This document shows, in pieces, positions 1 through 5,786 of a DNA stretch of 5,796 nt (its first letter is position 1; each line of letters begins with the position of its first letter). A model generated the notes under the pieces. The model ran no database searches and was not told where the DNA came from. It was given only the letters and a program-made list of their open reading frames with translations. A program made the position numbers and the translations under genes. The stretch spans positions 1 through 5,796 of the forward strand of contig WAPZ01000431.1 of NCBI GenBank assembly GCA_015520535.1. The letters are read 5' to 3'. Source of the DNA: Candidatus Heimdallarchaeota archaeon (GTDB lineage: Archaea; Asgardarchaeota; Heimdallarchaeia; Hodarchaeales; S146-22).

Positions 1-327
1 ATATTTGGACTTCCAATTCGATTTAAATTTTCATCCATTCCTAAAAAAGGCTCAATTAATAATTTTCATCAAAATGAAGAAACTCGATTAGCCAGCCCAA
101 TTTTAATTTCTATTGTGAAAATTGGAGAATTTTATTACCCGCAATTTTTAATACTAAATTTTGATTATGGTAACAAAATGTTGGATATCAGAGTCAATGC
201 TAATTTCAAGGGCAATGAACAAAACGCAAAAGTTAGCATAGCTTCAAATGCGGTATCTCAATTTATAAACCATTTACAATCATTTAAAATAAATTCAACA
301 TCATATAATTATACCCAGATTTTTTAG
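1..327 (+). CDS. cmr1: Cmr1, type III-B CRISPR RAMP subunit, C-terminal 108 residues (5' end outside window)
   Basis: The first frame is open from base 1 to a TAG at 325-327, so this is the end of a gene that begins upstream. The GTG at 115 is internal to that frame and has no ribosome binding site, so it is not taken as a start. The visible part opens with IFGLPIRFKF (residues 1-10) and continues with TRLASPILI (28-36) followed by a strand rich in aromatic residues (KIGEFYYPQFLIL). This pairing of a GLPI-x-F strand with a later R-x-ASP strand is what I associate with the C-terminal part of Cmr1. In the Cmr complex Cmr1 sits with Cmr6 at the end of the filament that holds the 3' part of the crRNA. 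Position directly before cas10 in a complete cmr2-6 set supports the call strongly. The last 30 residues are a low-complexity tail rich in N, S, Y and F, and the DNA here is clearly more AT-rich than the genes that follow. The family assignment is by recognition and context. Confidence 0.8.
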   Translation: MFGLPIRFKFSSIPKKGSINNFHQNEETRLASPILISIVKIGEFYYPQFLILNFDYGNKMLDIRVNANFKGNEQNAKVSIASNAVSQFINHLQSFKINSTSYNYTQIF

Positions 328-338
328 GAGTCTGATTT

Positions 339-2186
339 ATGTCTATGAAAGCCATCATCGAAATCGGACCCATATTTGACTATATCACCAACAGCCGCAA
401 AGCCCGGGATTTATGGGGTTCATCATTTTTGTTCTCCTACCTCATGGGAAAAGTCACTCAATATCTACTGAACAATAATGTGAAAATTTTAAGTCCGGGA
501 CTGGACAATGATGTTTTATTGCAAGCTATTCAGAGTAACCGATTTGATAATGTACATGCTGGTACGATTCCGGACCGGTTGTATTGTGAGGTACCTGATG
601 AACAAGTGTTAAATAAAGCTAAAAATCAATTTTTTAATGAGCTCATGGATTTGTACCAGCAAGCGAAACAAAATTTGCAACAATATTATGGTGATGATTT
701 TAACGATTTGAAGGCCAATGATATCGAAAAAAAACAAATACGCGAGTTTTTCCGCCTCTTTTATGTTTATAGTGATAACCATAATTTTCCAGAACTGGGA
801 AAAGCTGCCGCATCCCGCTCCCGAATTTTTGAATTTACCAATAGTTTGGATACCATCAATACAGTGGCTAACAAATATGAACGCTGTCAGCTGTGCGGAG
901 ACCGCCGGCAGGTAGTGATTTTAAAAAATGTTCGCGCGGAAAAAAATTTTTTTGATGAGCCATTGTGCGCCATCTGCGTGCTGAAGCGTGGATTATTTGG
1001 AATTTTTCATCAAAATCGGGCCTTTCCATCCACTACCCGCGTGGCTGCCACATTAATGGAAAAAACGCTGAAAGCTTTGTACTCTGATTTACAATCCGAA
1101 CTCATGGCATTTTTACAGGCGCAAAAAACAGACCGGCAGTTACGTATGAATCTAATTGATGAAATTGGTGAGACAACATATAAAGAATTTCAGCAAAAAA
1201 TAGAATCTGGAAAATGGAGTCCTCAATCTTATGGTGAAATTCAACCATTTATAGACTACCGTAATATTTTTTCTTCACATCCAAATGCACTACAATTGAA
1301 GAAGAAAATTAAAGAGGAATTAAAAAACCGTATACAGCAAGAAGTGGATACGGATAAAAAGCTGGAATGGCAGCAATATCTTATCTGGCTGGAGCGATCT
1401 TTTTACACCATGGTAGCTATGGATGCTGATAATTTGGGAAGTGTTCTGGCGAAATTGATGACGCAAGGTCAATACGACCAGGTCAAAAAAATCTCCGGGG
1501 CTTTATCTATATTTGCAAATCGGGTTCATGAAATTGTTGAAATGTATGGTGGCGTTTTGTTTTATGCCGGAGGTGAAGATATTCTGTTTATGGTACATCC
1601 TGCTTACCTGCTGAATACGGTTCGAAAAATTGCGCAATTATATAAAAATATAGTTGTGGAACCCAATGCTGAGGATTTGCAAAATATTATTTCTATTGAC
1701 AAACTGACCTTTTCAGCCGGGGCCTATATTTGTTTTCATAAACATCCTTTAAAATTAGCCATCAGGGGCGCTCATCAGCAATTGAATGAAATAGCCAAGC
1801 AAGCTCCTGGAAAAAATACACTGACGATTTTGCTTTATAAAGGTGGTGGTGAACGTTCTAATGTGCAATTACACACTTTACCGCGACAATTTTCTATTGA
1901 TGAATTTCAAAAATTGGTAAACGATGTAAATGCAGGACGCATGGAAGTCCCCCGAGGACTGGTTTATAAACTGTTTGAAGAATATGAGGTGATGGGAAAT
2001 TTCATTTCCAGTGCATCGGATCTGGAACGTTATGTGGTGTTTTATTATGAAAAATCCCGGGGCATTCAACCACAGGTCCAATCCGATTTTTTGCATTTGA
2101 TTCAGAAATCTTATATTGCCGGTCAATATGACCAATTGTTGCATCGCCTTTATTTTCTCAGATTTTTAACAGGAGATGCCTTATGA
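339..2186 (+). CDS. cmr2: Cas10/Cmr2, large subunit of the type III-B complex, HD-less, GGED cyclase motif
   Basis: A 615-residue Cas10. The ATG at 339 follows AGGAG (326-330, overlapping the cmr1 stop) by 8 nt; an ATG at 345 is a poorer fit. The protein starts directly in the first palm region: IGPIFDYITNSRKARDLW (9-26) then GSSFLFSYL (27-35), the usual Cmr2 beginning after an HD domain. Full-length Cmr2 proteins carry roughly 200 more N-terminal residues with the HD nuclease; none are present here. A zinc-binding pair follows, C183/C186 and C210/C213. The second palm has MDADNLG (361-367) and, after a helix, YAGGEDILF (409-417), where family members usually have GGDD. The C-terminal part from about 517 looks helical, like the D4 domain. 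Family knowledge: target RNA binding triggers this palm to make cyclic oligoadenylates from ATP, which activate CARF-domain effectors. Glutamate for aspartate is conservative and resembles GGDEF/GGEEF cyclases, so activity is plausible but not proven. The stop codon overlaps the cmr3 start. Confidence 0.95.
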   Translation: MSMKAIIEIGPIFDYITNSRKARDLWGSSFLFSYLMGKVTQYLLNNNVKILSPGLDNDVLLQAIQSNRFDNVHAGTIPDRLYCEVPDEQVLNKAKNQFFNELMDLYQQAKQNLQQYYGDDFNDLKANDIEKKQIREFFRLFYVYSDNHNFPELGKAAASRSRIFEFTNSLDTINTVANKYERCQLCGDRRQVVILKNVRAEKNFFDEPLCAICVLKRGLFGIFHQNRAFPSTTRVAATLMEKTLKALYSDLQSELMAFLQAQKTDRQLRMNLIDEIGETTYKEFQQKIESGKWSPQSYGEIQPFIDYRNIFSSHPNALQLKKKIKEELKNRIQQEVDTDKKLEWQQYLIWLERSFYTMVAMDADNLGSVLAKLMTQGQYDQVKKISGALSIFANRVHEIVEMYGGVLFYAGGEDILFMVHPAYLLNTVRKIAQLYKNIVVEPNAEDLQNIISIDKLTFSAGAYICFHKHPLKLAIRGAHQQLNEIAKQAPGKNTLTILLYKGGGERSNVQLHTLPRQFSIDEFQKLVNDVNAGRMEVPRGLVYKLFEEYEVMGNFISSASDLERYVVFYYEKSRGIQPQVQSDFLHLIQKSYIAGQYDQLLHRLYFLRFLTGDAL

Positions 2187-3364
2187 TAAAATCGAATACA
2201 TGGCACTATCTGGTACACCCGTTTGATGTGCTTTTCTTTCGCAAAAATAAACCGTTTGATTTCGGCGACTGGTACAGCGAAGGTTTTTTCCCACCATTGC
2301 CCTCAACTTTCCAGGGATTTATCAGGACCTCTATCCTCATGAAGCACCACCAATTACAGAGAGGACGTTTATCCCCAGGTGCAGCAGAGCTTGTGGGGGA
2401 TGATCAACAGTTTCCATTGGAAATTACCGGGCCTTTTTTATTTAACGTTCAGCAAAAGAATTGGTATTTTCCGGCACCACGGGATGTAGTGGTGGATCGG
2501 AACGGAGATACAACAATTACCGGCGGACGTCAAATAAGATTATCCCCGGACTCCATTGCCTGCGATCTTGGTAGCCTACATTATCCGGATGAAAAAGAAA
2601 AAGCAGAATATTTGTGGTATTCAGGAGCATTTTTATCGGATGATCAGATAAACCAATACCGGAAACAGGGAACGTTTTCAGGGGACAATTGCAGCTCTGT
2701 CTACCATGAAGAAGAACACTATGGGATTCAACTAAAGAAGAATAAATCCATAGAGGAACACCGTTTTTATCTAACCCCATACCAAAGATTAGGAAAGGAA
2801 ATGGCTTTTTATTTTAAGCTTGAATCGGAAAAATTCTATCTTGATTTAACTGGTCAATATTCCCGTCTTGGATCCGAAGGGCGTGGGGCGATTATTGAAA
2901 AGATTGACAAGCAATTAAATTTAACATTAGATGATTCATTTTATGAAGAACTGGCCCAATCAAAAAAGTTTAAATTTATTTTTTTACAGCCGGCAATATT
3001 GCCACCCGAATTTTTGCCTTTTCAGGAAGTAGGAAATGCCGAATCCTTATCGTTCAAACCAATCAATTGGAATGGATTACAATTAAAACCCATTTACGCA
3101 ACGATGGGGGAACACCTAAAAATTGGGGGCATCAGTTTTATCCGTATTACTGCTAACCCGCACAATTCAAAAACCAATTATGGATTGAAGCCCATGGTCA
3201 ATGCTCTCCCTGCGGGGAGCGTGTTTTACTTCCACATTGAGAATGCAGATAATATTCAGAATCTCGCTGAAACATTAAAACAGCTGGATGGAGGTAAAGT
3301 TCCTTTTGAAAATTATCACAAAATGGGGTACAATCAGTTTGTGCTGGGAAAAATTAGTGATTGA
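2183..3364 (+). CDS. cmr3: Cmr3, Cas5-like RAMP subunit of the type III-B complex
   Basis: A 393-residue protein starting at an ATG that overlaps the cmr2 stop (ATGA), with AGGAG at 2171-2175 seven nt upstream; translation is probably coupled. The N-terminus has the Cmr3 signature: HPFDVLFFRKNKPFDFGDW (12-30), then FFPPLPSTFQGFIRTSIL (35-52). Further family-like stretches are GIQLKKNKSIEEHRFY (181-196), a glycine-rich loop RLGSEGRGAIIE (228-239) typical of RAMP folds, and near the C-terminus ALPAGSVFYF (341-350) and a last glycine motif MGYNQFVLG (381-389). Length is normal for the family. In characterised Cmr complexes this subunit binds the 5' handle of the crRNA next to Cas10 and has no nuclease activity of its own. 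Its position between cmr2 and cmr4 is the usual one. I see no frameshift or missing segment. Confidence 0.95.
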   Translation: MIKSNTWHYLVHPFDVLFFRKNKPFDFGDWYSEGFFPPLPSTFQGFIRTSILMKHHQLQRGRLSPGAAELVGDDQQFPLEITGPFLFNVQQKNWYFPAPRDVVVDRNGDTTITGGRQIRLSPDSIACDLGSLHYPDEKEKAEYLWYSGAFLSDDQINQYRKQGTFSGDNCSSVYHEEEHYGIQLKKNKSIEEHRFYLTPYQRLGKEMAFYFKLESEKFYLDLTGQYSRLGSEGRGAIIEKIDKQLNLTLDDSFYEELAQSKKFKFIFLQPAILPPEFLPFQEVGNAESLSFKPINWNGLQLKPIYATMGEHLKIGGISFIRITANPHNSKTNYGLKPMVNALPAGSVFYFHIENADNIQNLAETLKQLDGGKVPFENYHKMGYNQFVLGKISD

Positions 3365-3379
3365 TTTATAAACTATAGT

Positions 3380-3385
3380 GGAGGA
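3380..3385 (+). promoter_or_regulatory. Ribosome binding site that sets the cmr4 start
   Basis: GGAGGA, 7 nt before ATG 3393. It overlaps the upstream in-frame GTG (3378-3380), which therefore cannot be the start served by this site. It is one of the strongest Shine-Dalgarno matches in the operon, which fits the need for several Cmr4 copies per complex (inference). Confidence 0.85.
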
Positions 3386-3392
3386 ATATCCT

Positions 3393-4196
3393 ATGAATTC
3401 AGGGCTGTTTTTTATCACCCATAGCCTATCGCCGTTACATGCCGGGACGGGGCAATCCCTTGGGAAGGTGGATTTGCCCATTGAGAGGGAAAAACATACC
3501 ACCTATCCCTGCGTGTTTGCTACGGGACTTAAAGGAGCGTTAAAGAAATATTGTGAAAATAATGATTTATTAGACTTTTCCGAGATTAAAGTTATTTTTG
3601 GCGATGAGGATACGACCAGTGGGGCAGGTGGAGCCATTTTTACCGATCTGAAGATTCTCCTTTTCCCGGTTCGCTCCAGCAAAGGCAGTTTTAAATGGGT
3701 TACATGCGATTTTGTGCTGCAGCGATTCAAAAGGGATTACGAAATTGCAAAAGGGGAAAACCAAGCATTGACAAATATTGATGTACCCAAGGCCTCCCAG
3801 GTTACTGCTGAACGATTTAACCCTGATCAACATATTCTTTTAGAAGATTATATGTTTGCATACGACGTCGATCAAAATAACAACGAAAAATTTCTTGGCA
3901 TTGATTTTCTTCTGAAAAAAGATATCATAAATATAGATGAGGTATTATTCCAATATTTGGTAAATAATGCTACGCAAATCATCGCACGAAATAAGCTGAA
4001 AGAGAATAAAACCAGCGAAAATCTCTGGTACGAGGAAACCCTGCCGGCGGAAACCGTTATGTATTCCTTCATTTTGCCGTCAGTTTCTAATCAGCAAGAA
4101 ATCGGTAATTTACAAACGGCATTGAATGATAGGATTATTCAGATTGGCGGAAACGAAACAGTAGGTTATGGTTTAACTCAAATAATGTTTTTATGA
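3393..4196 (+). CDS. cmr4: Cmr4, Cas7-like backbone subunit and target-RNA nuclease
   Basis: Read as 267 residues from ATG 3393 (MNSGLFFITH). A GTG at 3378 would add five residues (MEEYP), but the ribosome binding site GGAGGA (3380-3385) lies just after it and 7 nt before ATG 3393, so the later start is chosen. Family motifs are in order: LHAGTGQSLGKVDLPIERE (15-33... region), LKGALK (46-51), a strand FTDLKILLFPVRSSKG (83-98) followed by WVTC (102-105), LWYEETLPAET (211-221), and the terminal glycine motif GGNETVGYGL (252-261). Asp27 in the KVDLPI segment matches the aspartate required for target RNA cleavage in studied Cmr4 and Csm3 proteins, so RNA cutting at 6-nt intervals should be intact. 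Several copies line the crRNA as the major filament, pairing with Cmr5. One deviation: ATGLKGAL is found where GSSLKGAL is more usual, with threonine and glycine replacing the paired serines. Confidence 0.96.
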   Translation: MNSGLFFITHSLSPLHAGTGQSLGKVDLPIEREKHTTYPCVFATGLKGALKKYCENNDLLDFSEIKVIFGDEDTTSGAGGAIFTDLKILLFPVRSSKGSFKWVTCDFVLQRFKRDYEIAKGENQALTNIDVPKASQVTAERFNPDQHILLEDYMFAYDVDQNNNEKFLGIDFLLKKDIINIDEVLFQYLVNNATQIIARNKLKENKTSENLWYEETLPAETVMYSFILPSVSNQQEIGNLQTALNDRIIQIGGNETVGYGLTQIMFL

Positions 4197-4220
4197 AAAA
4201 ATACCACTGTAATGAAAAAA

Positions 4221-4225
4221 AGGAG
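4221..4225 (+). promoter_or_regulatory. Ribosome binding site that sets the cmr5 start
   Basis: AGGAG at the end of an A-run, 7 nt before ATG 4233. The earlier in-frame ATG 4212 precedes this site and has no comparable purine motif, only CACTGTA before it. Confidence 0.8.
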
Positions 4226-4232
4226 TTATCTA

Positions 4233-4643
4233 ATGGCAACTCAACCATTGCAGTCTCCAGAAATTGCCGTTGCCAGGGCGGTGAAATCGGCTCTTGATAG
4301 TCTCGACGATGTGGAGAAAGATAAAAATTTCTGGGGATTTGTTAAAGGATGGCCTTCCATGATGGTGCGGGATGGTATGCTCCAAACCCTGTCCTTTATT
4401 TTAAGCAAGGCCAAAGACTCCGAAGAAGGGAAAAAGTATCAGGAGCTGTTTAATGCAATTAACAACTACTCCAGAGAAATTCTGCAATTAAACGAAAACG
4501 ATAGCAGAAATATTATCGAGTACATGATAGAAGAAAGCCTGGCGCTGGAAAAATATCTTTACATTGAAAATCAATTGCTTAATTATGTGATCTGGTTTAA
4601 GCGAATAGGATTGGCACTGAAAGCTGATCCTTCTGTTCGGTAA
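4233..4643 (+). CDS. cmr5: Cmr5, small helical subunit of the type III-B complex
   Basis: Read as 136 residues from ATG 4233 (MATQPLQ). An in-frame ATG at 4212 would add seven residues (MKKRSYL), but those codons consist of the ribosome binding site itself: AGGAG at 4221-4225 lies 7 nt before ATG 4233. The protein is helical and charged throughout, without RAMP glycine loops. The recognisable core is WPSMMVRDGMLQTLSFILSK (40-59), matching the Cmr5 pattern of a Pro, a short helix, a G-L-QTL-F segment and Lys. A second conserved-looking piece is WFKRIGLAL (121-129) at the C-terminus. Length is typical of the 130-150 residues of this family. Cmr5 copies form the second, minor filament of the complex and help hold the target RNA; no catalytic role is known. 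Position between cmr4 and cmr6 fits. Confidence 0.93.
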   Translation: MATQPLQSPEIAVARAVKSALDSLDDVEKDKNFWGFVKGWPSMMVRDGMLQTLSFILSKAKDSEEGKKYQELFNAINNYSREILQLNENDSRNIIEYMIEESLALEKYLYIENQLLNYVIWFKRIGLALKADPSVR

Positions 4644-4656
4644 AAAGGGGGGAAAC

Positions 4657-5514
4657 GTGAAAACTCAAATTTTTAAAATCTCACATAAAGATGTAGTAAA
4701 TCATAGTTTTAATTTAGGGCTTTTTTACTATAAATATTTGCCTTTGTCGAAAAAAGAACAAAATGAAATTTTTAAAAATGGTCGTCCCTCTGGTTTAGCC
4801 AATGATGGGGTTGAGAAAGCAGACGTATTACGCGGCGTTGTGCGGCTTTCTCAAAAATTAGAGAAAAAAATACTCAGGCGACGATTGGATAAATTAAATA
4901 ACCTACCCGGAATCCAAACGCTGAAAATGGCCACTACCAGTCGCTTGCTGTGCGGCGTGGGTTACCAGCATCGGCTGGAATGGGGATTAAGCTTGGACTG
5001 GACAACGGGCTTTCCGTACATCCCTGGAAGTTCCTGGAAAGGGGCGGTGTTGAGTTATCTGGAATTTTTAGCGGGCAAACCAGTTGAGAAATGGGCAAAA
5101 AATGACCAGGTGAAATTAGAAACGGGAAAAGTTTTCAATAAATATCAAGTCATAGACATTTTTGGCCCCCAGGGCAATGCGATTACAAAACCATCCCAGG
5201 GTCAAGTAATGTTCCTGGATGCTTACCCGGAACCTGAATCTTTTCCCGGTTTGGAAATGGATATTATTACCCCCCATTATATGCCTTATTACACCAGTGA
5301 GGGGGAAAATCCCCCAGCCGATATTTACAATCCTGTGCCACAACCTTTTTTAACAGTGCCAGCAAACACCGTGTTTTTGTTTCAATTTGTTTCACTTACC
5401 CAAAATGCTGCCAAATATATTAATGACCTAAGAACTTTGATCCAGGAAACCGGGCAAAACCATGGATTTGGTGCCAAAACGGCAACCGGATACGGATATT
5501 TTAACCCTGTTTAA
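4657..5514 (+). CDS. cmr6: Cmr6, Cas7-like RAMP subunit of the type III-B complex
   Basis: A 285-residue protein starting at GTG 4657, 13 nt after the cmr5 stop. The upstream purine run AAGGGGGG (4645-4652) sits 4 nt before the start and serves as the ribosome binding site; there is no good ATG alternative nearby. Motifs in order: TSRLLCGVGYQHRLEWGLSL (94-113), the RAMP signature FPYIPGSSWKGAVLSYLE (119-136), IFGPQGN (168-174), GQVMFLDAYPE (182-192), DIITPHYMPYY (202-212), YNPVPQPFLTV (224-234) and the closing glycine loop GFGAKTATGYGYF (270-282). This combination, in particular the IPGSSWKGA and ITPHYMPYY segments, is characteristic of Cmr6. Cmr6 terminates the backbone filament with Cmr1 near the 3' end of the crRNA. 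The N-terminal 90 residues are lysine-rich and basic, as would suit RNA contact. It is the last gene of the operon; no clear intrinsic terminator follows. Confidence 0.95.
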   Translation: MKTQIFKISHKDVVNHSFNLGLFYYKYLPLSKKEQNEIFKNGRPSGLANDGVEKADVLRGVVRLSQKLEKKILRRRLDKLNNLPGIQTLKMATTSRLLCGVGYQHRLEWGLSLDWTTGFPYIPGSSWKGAVLSYLEFLAGKPVEKWAKNDQVKLETGKVFNKYQVIDIFGPQGNAITKPSQGQVMFLDAYPEPESFPGLEMDIITPHYMPYYTSEGENPPADIYNPVPQPFLTVPANTVFLFQFVSLTQNAAKYINDLRTLIQETGQNHGFGAKTATGYGYFNPV

Positions 5515-5750
5515 CAAGGATCGCTTGTGAAAAATAACACGAAAAGAAATTTTAACCTTAAATTAATAATAATCAACAGGATAACTACATTTGAGATCCT
5601 GGTTGCATATTTAATCTCAATAAAAATAATGCGTTACGGAAAAGAAAAAACTTGCCAAAATGGAAGTTTGCTTATATATTGGCGAAAAATGGGTGAGATC
5701 CTCGAAACAGGGGTCTGGAAGCCTTGTAATATAAGGGTTTCAGAGGGCCG
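5515..5750 (+). promoter_or_regulatory. Probable CRISPR leader between cmr6 and the first repeat
   Basis: This 236-base stretch after the cmr6 stop is strongly AT-rich up to about 5680 and then becomes more GC-balanced. It holds a sigma70-like promoter (5652-5680) pointing at the repeat. Just before the repeat is a small hairpin CCTTG-TAATA-TAAGG (5722-5736) followed by GTTTCAGA (5737-5744). A short CCTTG...AAGGGTTT element directly before the first repeat is something I recall from other bacterial CRISPR leaders; I cannot verify this here. A weak hairpin ACAAG/CTTGT (5514-5518/5524-5528) follows the cmr6 stop but has no T-run, so it is not called a terminator. The same stretch can also be read as an open frame from GTG 5527, discussed as an alternative. 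Confidence 0.65.
5652..5680 (+). promoter_or_regulatory. Sigma70-type promoter for CRISPR array transcription
   Basis: The -35 box TTGCCA (5652-5657) and -10 box TATATT (5675-5680) each match the consensus at five of six positions and are separated by exactly 17 nt. Transcription would begin near 5687, giving about 65 nt of leader RNA before the first repeat. Orientation is the same as the cmr operon. It is the best promoter match I found in the non-coding part of the window. Confidence 0.65.
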
Positions 5751-5786
5751 CTGTCTGAAATGGGCCTGTCGGCAGGCGATTGAGAC
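5751..5786 (+). CRISPR. Probable first CRISPR repeat (leader-proximal); array continues past the window
   Basis: A 36-base candidate repeat. Its 3' half is a perfect 5-bp hairpin, GCCTG-TCGG-CAGGC (5764-5777), followed by G and then ATTGAGAC (5779-5786). ATTGARAC-type ends are the hallmark of repeats used by type III systems; the last 8 bases become the crRNA 5' handle. Cas6-type cleavage between 5778 and 5779, one base past the stem, would leave exactly that 8-nt handle. GTCT (5753-5756) and AGAC (5783-5786) form a short terminal inverted repeat. The 5' boundary is uncertain by a few bases: 5753, 5751 or 5750 give 34, 36 or 37 bases. Bases 5787-5796 (GTATTACGAT) would open the first spacer. 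Only one copy is visible, so repetition itself is not shown; the call rests on the form of the repeat, the leader promoter and the adjacent cmr operon. Confidence 0.7.

Noticed and set aside
115..327. A 70-codon gene from GTG 115
   Set aside because: The frame is open to base 1 and the Cmr1-like GLPI and RLASP motifs lie before 115; there is no ribosome binding site at 115. It is the tail of cmr1.
718..915. Plus-strand overlapping frame of 65 codons inside cmr2
   Set aside because: It overlaps the Cas10 region leading into the zinc-binding cysteines in another frame, with no ribosome binding site or recognisable product.
1878..2144. Minus-strand open frame inside cmr2 (and similar ones at 2517-2780, 3275-3502, 3503-3833, 3872-4072 and 5116-5343)
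   Set aside because: All lie antisense to well-supported cmr genes, show no family motifs and have no operon-like arrangement; they are shadows of the coding strand.
5514..5528. Intrinsic terminator after cmr6 (ACAAG/CTTGT stem)
   Set aside because: Only 5 bp, AT-containing and followed by GAAAAAT instead of a T-run, so it is not a convincing terminator.
5605..5632. Imperfect palindrome GCAT...ATGC in the AT-rich leader
   Set aside because: Short arms in AT-rich DNA, with mismatches; expected by chance and not tied to any other signal.
5713..5725. A degenerate extra repeat upstream of the first repeat (GTCTGGAAGCCTT resembles GTCTGAAATGGGCCT)
   Set aside because: Similarity is short and needs gaps, and neither the GCCTG/CAGGC hairpin nor the ATTGAGAC end follows it.
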